DNA from: Hymenobacter sp. HSC-4F20
GTDB lineage: Bacteria > Bacteroidota > Bacteroidia > Cytophagales > Hymenobacteraceae
Reading direction: 5' to 3'
Length of the DNA: 64,000 nt
Assembly (NCBI RefSeq): GCF_019599275.1
Contig: NZ_JAHZTD010000001.1
Span: 1,984,001-2,048,000, forward strand
Under the pieces are notes generated by a model. The model was not told the origin of the DNA. It worked only from the letters and a program-made list of their open reading frames with translations, and searched no databases. The position numbers and the translations under genes are program-made. Position 1 is the stretch's first letter, and every line of letters starts with the position of its first letter. Below, piece by piece: positions 45,718-53,709 of the stretch.

Positions 45718-46509
45718 ACGGCAGCTTTCAAGAGTGACCGGTGCTTGAAAGTGGGGCGGTAGAGCTGGCCCTACTTCCCGACAACGGCTGGCCCGCAGGC
45801 CAGGATAAGTGGCTCAGCCCGAAGCAGCTGATACCTGGTTTTATGCACTACACACTACACCGTTGGGGCCGGACGGGTGGGGGTCAGTCCAGAGGGCGGC
45901 AGGCAGAAGTTGGGGCCCAACAGGCAGCAGCGAAGGAGGCTTCGCCCCACCAAGATAGCAAAGAATAATTTATAAGCAGAATTGAATAAGTACAAGACAC
46001 CAAAACAAGGATCTTTGTCCCTTCCCACAGCAACCCCGAGCTATGTAAGCCGCTACCACCCCAGGTGCTCCCACTGGCTGCGCGGCCGGGTCGCCCACCT
46101 CAACGGACCTAACAGTCCGGTTGCCCGTGGTCTGGAGTACGCCAAGCTGCGTGACCAGTAAATAGACCACGATTCCACTGGCACCAAAACCGCTAGGCCG
46201 AGTGGCAGCACAGCATTCCGCCCGAATTATTGAACTACTACCTGCTGTCAGCCGAACGAGATGCTGCGCCCTGCTTGATGGTCTTATCCATTCCTGCTCC
46301 CACAGCTTGGGAGGACGGCCCGCCGTCTGTCATTCCGAGCGGCGCGAGGAATCTGAGTTGTTCACCAGGGGCTACCCCCAGATTCTTTCGCGTCGGAAGG
46401 ACAGAAACGCTAGTGGCGGCGCTGGAACACGAAGTACAGGAGCTTTCCGGGCCGTTCAGAGGCAGCATTTGTCAAACTCCTATATTGCTTTAAACAACGT
46501 CTATCCTCT
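45718..46509. other. Intergenic region, mostly without features
   Basis: About 790 bp with no convincing coding frame. It holds the palindromic element at 46328-46403. The stretch 45960-46010 is AT-rich and may contain the promoter of the minus-strand gene at 45717 or of the gene at 46510. Confidence 0.5.
46328..46403. repeat. REP-like palindromic element
   Basis: An imperfect 25-bp palindrome (TGTCATTCCGAGCGGCGCGA… and its reverse complement) around a loop of about 20 bases. CATTCCGAG..GCGAGGAATCTG resembles a family of intergenic palindromes common in Bacteroidota. A more decayed copy is at 49084-49158. Confidence 0.6.
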
Positions 46510-47205
46510 ATGCTACCCCTGTTCCTACCCCGCCGCTCCCGCCGGTCGCTGTTATTTCCACCGGGTTTGCTGGCGCTGGCGGGCCTGCTGTGGCTGGGGT
46601 GCGTGGCGCTGCCGCGGATACAGCCGCCGAAGGTTTGGGCTTTGTGGGTCCCTTCTTCCCCAACTTATCAGAATACTTGTTTCTCGTACAACACAACTCA
46701 GTGCAATACAGACAATTCTTTTGAGTCTGCTTTTTACAAGCTCCAACCAAATCCAAGGCGTATCTTTTTATCAGCTTCGGGTGAGTGGATGGACTACTTT
46801 GTTTCTCGGAAACTAGACTTTGTTTTGCCTGATAATGGTAACGGTGACGTAGCCGATTTACAAGGCATAGAGCTGTACTTCTCCCCACTGTCCAGCCATC
46901 AGGAAGTAAAGCAGGTTGTACAACTATTGCAGCGCCGCCCGAACATACTATTTACTGTAAACACTCTACGGCAGCTACCAACGGTGCTAGTGTATCGTCA
47001 GCCTGTAGTAACTGGAATAGAATGTGTCGGTATAGAAGCACTTATAAGTTCAACTGATGATTTGCCTTCTAGCTCATCACATTCAACAACAATCTTTTCC
47101 CTGCCGCTTTTCCCCGAATGGCGCAACACCTGGCTGCTGCTGTTGCTGCTGAGCTTGCTTTCGGGGTGGCGGGTGGCGCGGCAGTGGCGACCGGCAGCGG
47201 CCTAG
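46510..47205 (+). CDS. Hypothetical two-helix membrane protein with AT-rich core
   Basis: A 231-residue protein with an N-terminal helix after a basic start (LLFPPGLLALAGLLWLGCVAL, about 15-35), a long extracytoplasmic region and a C-terminal helix (TWLLLLLLSLLSGWRV, about 209-225) followed by a basic tail. The middle (about 40-200) contains two Cys near the start (NTCFSYNTTQCN) and no recognised domain. Base composition is unusual: both ends are GC-rich like the genome, while 46640-47090 is AT-rich with codons such as TTT, TCT and GAA, suggesting acquired or rapidly evolving sequence. Function is unknown. Confidence 0.65.
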   Translation: MLPLFLPRRSRRSLLFPPGLLALAGLLWLGCVALPRIQPPKVWALWVPSSPTYQNTCFSYNTTQCNTDNSFESAFYKLQPNPRRIFLSASGEWMDYFVSRKLDFVLPDNGNGDVADLQGIELYFSPLSSHQEVKQVVQLLQRRPNILFTVNTLRQLPTVLVYRQPVVTGIECVGIEALISSTDDLPSSSSHSTTIFSLPLFPEWRNTWLLLLLLSLLSGWRVARQWRPAAA

Positions 47206-47266
47206 AAGAAGGGTTTTACCTACCCTTTGGGGAATCTGGAGCGGCGGCGCTGCGTTTATAGTTCCT

Positions 47267-47818
47267 ATGCCTGCCCTACCCCCCGACCTGCGCAAAGCGC
47301 TGCTGAACCTGCCGCAAAAAGAGAAAGACCAACTTTTAACCCGCCTCGTTTCCCAGGACGCGGTGCTCACGGAGCAGCTGGCCTTCCGCCTGCTGGAGGG
47401 CGACGATGCCCTGGAAGTGCGCCGCCAGCGCCTGCAGCAACAGGTAGATGACCCCGTGCGCGGCTTCCACCAGACCCCCAACGATTTGCTCCACATTGTG
47501 CGCCAGCTCCAGCAGCGGCTCACCTACCACTGCAAAATCACGGGCGACACCCAGGGAGAAATCGAGCTGACGTTGCGCCTGCTCACCAACGTGCTGCGCC
47601 ACCAGCCCGAGGCTACCGGCCGCCTGCACGGCCCCACCCAGCCCCTGCTGCAACACCTTGCCCGGCGCACCGCCGAGGTCCTGAAAGCTGCCGAGAAGCT
47701 TCACGAAGACTACCACGTAGAGTTGGCCCCCGCCCTCAATGAGCTGCTGACCCTGCTTTACGCCTCGGCCGCCGCTCCCCTGGCCCGTGAGTTGGGTATT
47801 CCGCGGGAGTGGCAGTAG
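47267..47818 (+). CDS. Hypothetical helical protein
   Basis: A 183-residue cytoplasmic protein, almost all alpha-helical with heptad-like spacing (DALEVRRQRLQQQVDDPVRGF, LLHIVRQLQQRLTYHCKITG). It opens LPPDLRKALLNLPQKEKDQLLTRLVSQDAVLTEQLAFRLLEGDD, a pattern of charged helical starts I have seen in uncharacterised Bacteroidota proteins. There is one Cys, no catalytic motif and no signal peptide. It lies 61 bp after the membrane protein gene at 46510 and may be co-transcribed with it. I do not recognise its family. Confidence 0.72.
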   Translation: MPALPPDLRKALLNLPQKEKDQLLTRLVSQDAVLTEQLAFRLLEGDDALEVRRQRLQQQVDDPVRGFHQTPNDLLHIVRQLQQRLTYHCKITGDTQGEIELTLRLLTNVLRHQPEATGRLHGPTQPLLQHLARRTAEVLKAAEKLHEDYHVELAPALNELLTLLYASAAAPLARELGIPREWQ

Positions 47819-48024
47819 GTGAACCGGGGAGGTAGTACGTTAGCCCTCCGCGGCCGGCGAGGCCCCAGCAGCACGGAAACCGTAAGCGGCCTAACTGCTG
47901 GGGGCTACCTCTAGCCGCTCGGAGCGTGTCCGGAAAGTAGTAGCTTCTCGCTTTCGGGCAACTGAGCCGGTTCACTTGTGCTGTCCCCGTACGCGCCCAG
48001 GGTTTATTTCCGGCGGCGCCTACC

Positions 48025-48480
48025 TTACTCCAGCGCCCGGAAGATGATGGGCATAGTGTAAGCAACCCACACGGGGCGGCCGGCAATTTTGCCGGGGCTC
48101 CACCAGGGCATGATGCGCACCAGCCGCAGGGCTTCCTCATCGAGGCCGGCACCCAGGCCCTTGGCAATTTCCGCGTCGCGGATGCGGCCTTCCTCCGTGA
48201 TGATAAAGCGCACGTACACCTTGCCCGAAACGCCGCGTCGTAGGGCCTCATCGGGGTAGCGCAGCTCTTTGCGCAGGAACTTCTGTAGCCCTTCGGCACC
48301 GCCGGGAAAAACCGGCATTTCCTCGGCTGTGTGGTACACAACCGGCGTAGCTACCGCCGGAGGGGCCGTGCCCGGCCCCTCTTCACTGTGGGCCACGAGG
48401 CCCGCGTGCTGCGCTTGGCTGGGCGAGGCCAGGAACAGCAGGAAGACTGGCAGCAGCAAGAAGCGTAGTAGTGGCAACAT
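48025..48480 (-). CDS. Energy-transducer TonB C-terminal-domain protein
   Basis: A 151-residue exported protein from the ATG at 48480 with a signal peptide or signal anchor (MLPLLRFLLLPVFLLFLASPSQAQ). After a Pro-rich linker, the TonB-C domain carries MPVFPGGAEGLQKFLRKELRYPDEALRRGVSGKVYVRFIITEEGRIRDAEIAKGLGAGLDEEALRLVRIMPWWSPGK, the usual beta-alpha-beta fold. If the signal is cleaved it lacks the N-terminal anchor of a full TonB, so it may be a periplasmic regulator rather than a transducer. It is divergent from the gene at 48664. Confidence 0.88.
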   Translation of the reverse strand: MLPLLRFLLLPVFLLFLASPSQAQHAGLVAHSEEGPGTAPPAVATPVVYHTAEEMPVFPGGAEGLQKFLRKELRYPDEALRRGVSGKVYVRFIITEEGRIRDAEIAKGLGAGLDEEALRLVRIMPWWSPGKIAGRPVWVAYTMPIIFRALE

Positions 48481-48663
48481 AGGCAACAGGAGTAGGAGCG
48501 GAAAGACGAGCAAAACTACTTAGGCCTGCTGTGCGGCGGGTAACCGCTGCGTTATCATTGCGTTGCCGATTTGTTGAGCCGGCCGCGTGTATCCTTTTTG
48601 GCGGGGGGCAAGTACACAGCTAACCGGCCCGCCGGGCCGCTCCCACCTTCCTTTTTTGCTCTC

Positions 48664-48993
48664 ATGGCTACTACTCCTTCCCCCGAACACATGCGGGCTC
48701 CGGCCCATCTTACCGCCGAAGACCTGCGCCAGGCCCTGACCGAGCTTGACGCCAAGATTCAGACCCTGCGCAACCGCGCCCACGCCACGGCGGCCAACTC
48801 GCAGAACACCTACCACCAGCATGCCGACGCGCTGGAAGCCAAACGCGCCCGCCTCGTAGAGCGCCTCGGCCCCGATGCCGCTACCCCTGCCACCCCGTCT
48901 GAACCCGCCGGGGCCGAGCAGGACCGCAGCACCTGGGATGAAATCTGGCATGGCATCGAAAACCTCCGCCAAGACCTGCGTAACATCATTTGA
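48664..48993 (+). CDS. Small coiled-coil protein
   Basis: A 109-residue cytoplasmic protein from the ATG at 48664. Residues 18-75 form a coiled coil (DLRQALTELDAKIQTLRNRAH and YHQHADALEAKRARLVERLG), then a Pro/Ala-rich linker, and a helical tail with conserved-looking Trp (STWDEIWHGIENLRQDLRNII). The arrangement, a helix with repeated K/R/E and a Trp at the end, resembles the sll1863-type stress-response proteins of Bacteroidota and cyanobacteria, but this is uncertain. A terminator follows. It shares a promoter region with the divergent TonB-C gene. Confidence 0.65.
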   Translation: MATTPSPEHMRAPAHLTAEDLRQALTELDAKIQTLRNRAHATAANSQNTYHQHADALEAKRARLVERLGPDAATPATPSEPAGAEQDRSTWDEIWHGIENLRQDLRNII

Positions 48994-49030
48994 ACGCAAA
49001 CAGAAACGGGGTGGGATGCCCCATCCGGTC

Positions 49031-49060
49031 AGACGCCCCTTCCTGGGGCGTCTTTTTTTT
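49031..49060 (+). terminator. Intrinsic terminator with T8 tail
   Basis: AGACGCCCC pairs with GGGGCGTCT around a five-base loop, followed by eight Ts, about 38 bp after the stop at 48993. Confidence 0.9.
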
Positions 49061-49083
49061 GTGCGCGGGGCTGGGCCAGCCAG

Positions 49084-49158
49084 GTATCATTCCGGACGCG
49101 GGAGGACTTCGGCTTAATTCGTCGAAAGATAAATTCAGAATCTTCAGGTCGGAATGAC
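49084..49158. repeat. Degenerate copy of the REP-like palindrome
   Basis: TCATTCCGGACGCGGGAGGA at the left and a CGGAATGA-containing right end form an imperfect palindrome of about 75 bp. It resembles the element at 46328-46403 but is more decayed. Confidence 0.4.
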
Positions 49159-49365
49159 AACCAGGAAGTGGTAACAGGTGCTTCGCCTATGCGCACCTAT
49201 TCCGCCGCCTGTGTTGCTCAGGCCTCTTTCCATCCGCGGCCCGATTTCGGCAGCTCGGGCGGCGGATTTACCGTTCGCGGAAATGTAGTTTCGCCCGGCC
49301 GCGCAGGGCAGTAGGTTTGGAACATCAAGCAACCCGAAACCTTCCACTGCTACCTGCTTTTCGCC

Positions 49366-50304
49366 ATGAACCTGTCTGCTACCTTCCGCCCCATTTGCTC
49401 CGCTGTGCTGCTGGCCGCTGCTTTGCTCACGGCCCCGGCTGCCCCTGCAGCTGCCTTGGCCCCCACCTGCGCCGATACGCCGGCGGCTCACCCTAACTTC
49501 ACGGTGCGGGTAGTGGGCAAGGGGCAGCCTATGCTGCTGATTCCGGGCCTGACCTGCCCCGGCGCGGTCTGGAACGAAACCGTGGCTCACTACCAAAAGC
49601 AGTACCAGTGCCATGTTATTTCCCTGGCCGGCTTTGGCGGCACCCCCGCCCCGGCCAGCACCGACCAGCTGCTGCGCAACGTGCGCGACCAGCTGCTGGC
49701 CTACATCAAAACCCAGAAGCTTCACAAGCCAACCATTGTAGGGCATAGCCTGGGCGGCTTTCTGGCCCTGTGGCTGAGCAGCGCCCAGCCCGAAGCAGCC
49801 GGCCCCCTGGTCATCGTCGACTCGCTGCCCTTCCTGGCGGCGGTACAGAACCCTGCCACCACCGCTGAAGCAGCCAAGCCCATGGCCGAAAACCTGCGTC
49901 AGCAAATGAGCAGCGGCCGGATGACGGTAGCCGCCGCCCGCCAGATGTCGGCCACGATGATGACTGACACGGCCCGCATCAGCCAGGCCACCCGCTGGTC
50001 GGTAGCCTCCGACCCCGCCACCGTCGCGCAGGCCTACTACGACCTGATGACCACCGACTTGCGCCAGGAGGTAGCGCGTATTCAGCAGCCCGTGCTGGTG
50101 CTGGGCGCCTGGGCCGCCTACAAGCCCTATGGCTCCACCAAGGAAGGTACCCAGGCCGTGTTTGAGCAGCAGTACGCTAAGCTACCCCGCCACCAGGTAG
50201 TTATGTCGGAGGCCGGCAAGCACTTCCTGATGTGGGACGACACCCAGTGGTTTTTCAGCCAGACCGACGCGTTCCTGAAGCAGAATGCAGTAGCAAAGCA
50301 GTAG
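49366..50304 (+). CDS. Secreted alpha/beta hydrolase
   Basis: A 312-residue exported enzyme with an Ala-rich signal peptide (residues 1-31). It shows the oxyanion region LLIPGLTCPGAVW, the nucleophile elbow GHSLGG with Ser128, the acid region near VLVLGAWAAYKPYG and His286 in AGKHFLMWDD. This is the single-domain alpha/beta-hydrolase fold of small esterases or C-C hydrolases; the substrate is not predictable. It is preceded by an AT-rich stretch at 49130 and a TAGTTTCG -7-like box at 49286-49293. The DUF7010-like gene starts 120 bp downstream. Confidence 0.9.
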   Translation: MNLSATFRPICSAVLLAAALLTAPAAPAAALAPTCADTPAAHPNFTVRVVGKGQPMLLIPGLTCPGAVWNETVAHYQKQYQCHVISLAGFGGTPAPASTDQLLRNVRDQLLAYIKTQKLHKPTIVGHSLGGFLALWLSSAQPEAAGPLVIVDSLPFLAAVQNPATTAEAAKPMAENLRQQMSSGRMTVAAARQMSATMMTDTARISQATRWSVASDPATVAQAYYDLMTTDLRQEVARIQQPVLVLGAWAAYKPYGSTKEGTQAVFEQQYAKLPRHQVVMSEAGKHFLMWDDTQWFFSQTDAFLKQNAVAKQ

Positions 50305-50424
50305 GCGGTGGCGCGGTGGCCGGCCCTGCCTGGTGAGGTCGGCCGCCGTACTGGTCAAGCAGCGTGGTGGTGCTTGCTTTCCCTACCCATTTCCCTTTCT
50401 TGCAACTTCCTTTTCTCTGCCAAC

Positions 50425-51024
50425 ATGGTATCTCCTCAGCAGTTCGCGGCGCTACAGCTCGAGCTTTCGGTTAAGGCCAAAAACGGCCTCGATTTCATTG
50501 TGGCCGCCAGCCTGGTGTGGGCTGCCATTGCCGGCATCTGGGCGCTGCCTGGCTCCCCAAGCCACAACGGGTTCATTACGTTTTTCGTGGGGGCCGCCAC
50601 CCTCCCGCTGGCCTGGCTGCTGTCGAAAGTATTCCGCACGGCCTGGGCGCTGCCCCACAACCCGCTGCACCCCTTGGGCCTGTGGCTGAACTTTGCCCAG
50701 CTGTTCTACTTCCCCTTCCTGATTTTCGTGTTCAGCACTTATCCGCAACACTTTATCATGACCTACGGCATCATTACGGGGGCCCACTTTTTCCCGTACG
50801 CCTGGTTTTATAAGGCCCCGCCCTTTGCCCTCATGGCCGGCCTTATTCCGGTAGGGTGCCTGGTGCTAGGGTTGCGCACAACCAGCGCCACGCTGTACCT
50901 GATTCCGCTGTTCGTGCTCAGTATGCTGCTGGTGCTGGCCGGCTTGCTCTGGGTTTCTTACCGGCAGAACACGCAGCGCTACCTGCTGCTAACGCCTTCT
51001 GCTCCCGAACCGGTGGCGGCTTAG
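50425..51024 (+). CDS. DUF7010-like membrane protein
   Basis: A 199-residue protein from the ATG at 50425 with six hydrophobic helices and short loops. Recognisable segments are VAASLVWAAIAGIWALPG, NLAQLFYFPFLIFVFS-type helix and YGIITGAHFFPYAWFYKAPPFALMAGLIP; this last motif is the one I associate with DUF7010-type proteins in Bacteroidota. There are no charged residues inside the helices that suggest a transporter mechanism. It is 14 bp before a LytS-like kinase gene, with which it probably forms one transcript; a link to that kinase's signal is inference. Confidence 0.8.
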   Translation: MVSPQQFAALQLELSVKAKNGLDFIVAASLVWAAIAGIWALPGSPSHNGFITFFVGAATLPLAWLLSKVFRTAWALPHNPLHPLGLWLNFAQLFYFPFLIFVFSTYPQHFIMTYGIITGAHFFPYAWFYKAPPFALMAGLIPVGCLVLGLRTTSATLYLIPLFVLSMLLVLAGLLWVSYRQNTQRYLLLTPSAPEPVAA

Positions 51025-51037
51025 CCTTTCTGCGCTT

Positions 51038-52129
51038 ATGGTTTCCTACGCCGCCGTTCCGTCGCCCAGCCGCCTGTACTGGCGCTGTCAGTTGCTGGGC
51101 TGGATGCTGTATTTCCTGATTTGTGCGGTGGCCTTCTCCCTTATGGGGGCCCGCTCGCGCGATATGCTGCTGATTAATTTCACCATTGCCGCTACCATGC
51201 TGGGCATTACCCACTGGCTGCGCTACCACATTCGGGCCAGCGGCTGGGAGCAGTTGGGGCCGCTGCCCCTGCTGGGGCGCCTGCTGGTAGCCAACGCGGT
51301 GCTCTCAGTGCTGAGTCAGGTGATTATTTGGGTGGTTATTATTCTGCTGATCCGGCCCCGGCCGGGAGGCGGCCCCCAGGGCTGGGCACAATTCTTCGGC
51401 TATGCCGTCAATGTAAATATTCTGCTCTGGCTGTGGGCCGGGTTTTACTTCGGCTGGCACTACCTCACCAGCTTCCGGCAGGCTGAGGTCGACAAGTGGA
51501 AGCTGGCCGCGGCAGTGCAGGAAGCCGAGATGCGCACCCTCAAAGCGCAGATCAACCCGCACTTCATGTTCAATGGTCTCAACAACATCCGGGCCTTGGT
51601 GATGGAAAACCCCGCCCGGGCCCGCGACATGATTACTCACCTCTCCGACCTGCTGCGCTACTCCATTCAGCTTAACAGTGCCGAGCAGGTGCCCCTGGGG
51701 CGGGAACTGGAAATTGTGGAGCACTACCTGCAGCTGGAAGCTCTGCAGTTGGAAGAGCGCCTGGACTATAGCCTTGATGTGGACCCGGCCGCCCTCTTCG
51801 TGCAGATTCCGCCCATGACCCTGCAACTACTGGTGGAAAACGCCATTAAGCATGGGCTGGCCCCGCGGCCGGCTGGCGGCGTCATCCGCCTCTGCGCCCA
51901 GCTCAACGACTCCAACACGCTGCATGTGACGGTGCGCAACACAGGCTGCTACCAGCCCCGCCCCAGCCACGACGGGGTAGGCGTACGCAATGCCCGCGAG
52001 CGGCTGGCCCTGCTGTTCGGCCCGGCGGCCTACTTGCATCTGGCCAACGACCCACACGTGCCGGATATGGTGGTAGCCCACCTGCAACTGCCCGTGCAAG
52101 TGCCCGTTGCCGCCCATACCGCAGGGTAG
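51038..52129 (+). CDS. LytS-like sensor histidine kinase
   Basis: A 363-residue kinase of the His_kinase (LytS/YehU) type. Four membrane helices (about 13-35, 40-60, 85-110, 120-140) lead into a coiled linker and the catalytic part with the phospho-acceptor His175 in AQINPHFMFNGLNNIRALV. The ATPase region has QLLVENAIKHGLAPRP and GVGVRNARERLALLFG. It lacks the HisKA domain, as usual for the family. It is paired with the LytTR regulator at 52279, separated by about 150 bp that hold a stable hairpin. Confidence 0.92.
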   Translation: MVSYAAVPSPSRLYWRCQLLGWMLYFLICAVAFSLMGARSRDMLLINFTIAATMLGITHWLRYHIRASGWEQLGPLPLLGRLLVANAVLSVLSQVIIWVVIILLIRPRPGGGPQGWAQFFGYAVNVNILLWLWAGFYFGWHYLTSFRQAEVDKWKLAAAVQEAEMRTLKAQINPHFMFNGLNNIRALVMENPARARDMITHLSDLLRYSIQLNSAEQVPLGRELEIVEHYLQLEALQLEERLDYSLDVDPAALFVQIPPMTLQLLVENAIKHGLAPRPAGGVIRLCAQLNDSNTLHVTVRNTGCYQPRPSHDGVGVRNARERLALLFGPAAYLHLANDPHVPDMVVAHLQLPVQVPVAAHTAG

Positions 52130-52142
52130 CCCTACCCTGGTC

Positions 52143-52180
52143 GGCTCGGAGAGGCGGCCCTTGGTCCGCCCCTCCGAGCC
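52143..52180 (+). promoter_or_regulatory. Stable GC-rich hairpin between kinase and regulator genes
   Basis: A 15-bp stem with one mismatch (52143-52157 with 52166-52180) and an eight-base loop. There is no T-run after it, so it may be an mRNA-stabilising or partial-termination element that sets the relative level of kinase and regulator. Confidence 0.45.
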
Positions 52181-52278
52181 GCGTGCGGGCGGTGCAAACG
52201 ACCACCTCTTACCCGCCGGCGGCGGCCGCACGAAACGAAGTTCAGTGTCTTACCTCATCAGCGTCTACGTACCACGTT

Positions 52279-53040
52279 ATGAATGCCCTGCTTGTTGATG
52301 ATTCCCGCCTGGCGCGCACAGAGCTACGCCACTTGTTGCAGGCGTTTCCGGAGGTGGTAGTAGTGGGCGAGGCCCGCCACGCCGAAGAGGCCCGCGCCCA
52401 AGTGCGGGAGCTGCAGCCCGATCTGCTGTTCCTGGATATTCATATGCCCGGTGAAACTGGGTTTGAGCTGCTGGCTTCCCTTGATGCCGCCCCGCACGTC
52501 ATCTTTACTACGGCCTATGACGAGTACGCCCTGCGCGCCTTCGAGGTAAACGCTCTCGACTACCTGCTCAAGCCAATTCAGGAAAACCGCCTGGCGGCAG
52601 CTCTGGCCAAAGCCCGCACCAAGCAGGCCGCCATGGTGCCAGCCCTAGCTACCGGCCCGGCGGCGGGGCCTGTCGCGGCAGCCGAGGAGGCTGCTCCTAC
52701 CCCCCTCACCGAGCACGACCAGGTATTTGTGAAAGACGGGGAGCGGTGCTGGTTTGTGCGGCTGTCGGACATTCGCCTGTTTGAAATCAACGGCAGCTAC
52801 ACCCAAATCTACTTCGACCAGCACCGCCCCCTGATTCCGCGCACCTTGCAGCACCTGGAGCAGCGCCTTGATCCGCGGGTATTTTTCCGGGCCAACCGCC
52901 AGCAGATTATTAACCTGAAGTGGGTGGAAGGCATTGAACCCTGGTTTAGCAACTCGTTGAAAATCCGGCTGCGCGGCGGCCCCGAGGTAGAGGTTTCCCG
53001 CCAGCAGTCGGTGCGGTTCCGGGAGATGCTGAGTTTGTAG
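52279..53040 (+). CDS. LytTR-family response regulator
   Basis: A 253-residue regulator from the ATG at 52279. The receiver domain has LLVDDSRLARTELRHLL, phospho-acceptor Asp53 in LLFLDIHMPGETGFELL and the Lys of YLLKPIQENRLA. After an Ala/Pro linker (about 125-150), the LytTR DNA-binding domain has FVKDGERCWFVRLSDIRLFEINGSYTQIYF and FFRANRQQIINLKWV. It likely binds promoters of genes in the same or other loci in response to the upstream kinase. No targets can be named. Confidence 0.94.
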   Translation: MNALLVDDSRLARTELRHLLQAFPEVVVVGEARHAEEARAQVRELQPDLLFLDIHMPGETGFELLASLDAAPHVIFTTAYDEYALRAFEVNALDYLLKPIQENRLAAALAKARTKQAAMVPALATGPAAGPVAAAEEAAPTPLTEHDQVFVKDGERCWFVRLSDIRLFEINGSYTQIYFDQHRPLIPRTLQHLEQRLDPRVFFRANRQQIINLKWVEGIEPWFSNSLKIRLRGGPEVEVSRQQSVRFREMLSL

Positions 53041-53157
53041 CCAAGCCGCTGGATTATTCCGGTGCGGCTGCATCCTTTTGCGAGCTTTTATAGTACACAG
53101 GCTCAGCTACCTGGCTTTGCGCCGGTGGTGCTTTTCTCTTCTTCGCCCCTACGTCTT

Positions 53158-53418
53158 ATGAAAGCTATACTACCCCTTTCGGCCCTTGCTCTTTTGCTGG
53201 CTTCGGCCTCCTGCTCCCAGGATTCTACGGTACTGGAGCGCCCCCGTGAATACCGCACGGCTGCTACCGAGAAAACCCGGCGCCACAACGATAAATCCCA
53301 ATTTAAGCGCAACCATAATCCTGTTGGCTTGGGCTTGGACCTGAATTCGCGTAATCCGTACAAGTTCCGAATGGTAAACGCGCCCAAGCGCTACAAGTAC
53401 AGCAAAGGCGGACGGTAA
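53158..53418 (+). CDS. Small lipoprotein
   Basis: An 86-residue protein from the ATG at 53158 with a lipoprotein signal peptide ending in a lipobox (ALLLASASCSQDS, Cys about residue 19). The mature part is short, polar and basic (RRHNDKSQFKRNHNPVGLGLDLNSRNPYKFRMVNAPKRYKYSKGGR). No domain is recognised. It has its own strong terminator. A role at the inner leaflet of the outer membrane is the default for such proteins; function unknown. Confidence 0.82.
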   Translation: MKAILPLSALALLLASASCSQDSTVLERPREYRTAATEKTRRHNDKSQFKRNHNPVGLGLDLNSRNPYKFRMVNAPKRYKYSKGGR

Positions 53419-53438
53419 GCGCTTGGCCTTTCCGGGCA

Positions 53439-53473
53439 GAAAAGCCGTTTCAGCTGCTGAAACGGCTTTTTCT
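53439..53473 (+). terminator. Strong terminator after the lipoprotein gene
   Basis: An almost perfect palindrome (AGAAAAGCCGTTTCAG with its complement) with a T-rich tail, 21 bp after the stop at 53418. Confidence 0.9.
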
Positions 53474-53709
53474 GCTTTTTTTATTCTTAATCAGCCTAGC
53501 TACCCTCTCTGCTTGCCCTGCCAGTTGCTTTCGTTGGGGGGTGGCAACGGTTTGTTGGTCGAAAATCCAGACGGTGAAGCCGTTAAGCCGGCTGGCTATA
53601 GTTACATTTACGGAGCCTGGCCTCTGCGGCTTCCGCTAGGGTCTTCTTCCTGTTTATTCTGCTTCCGGGTGCTGGCGTGCGCCGGCGCACGGCCGCCATA
53701 CTGCTGCTT

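Noticed and set aside
46202..46816. A 204-codon plus-strand frame overlapping the gene at 46510
   Set aside because: It runs through the palindromic element and lacks a hydrophobic or domain pattern; the frame at 46510 has two clear helices.
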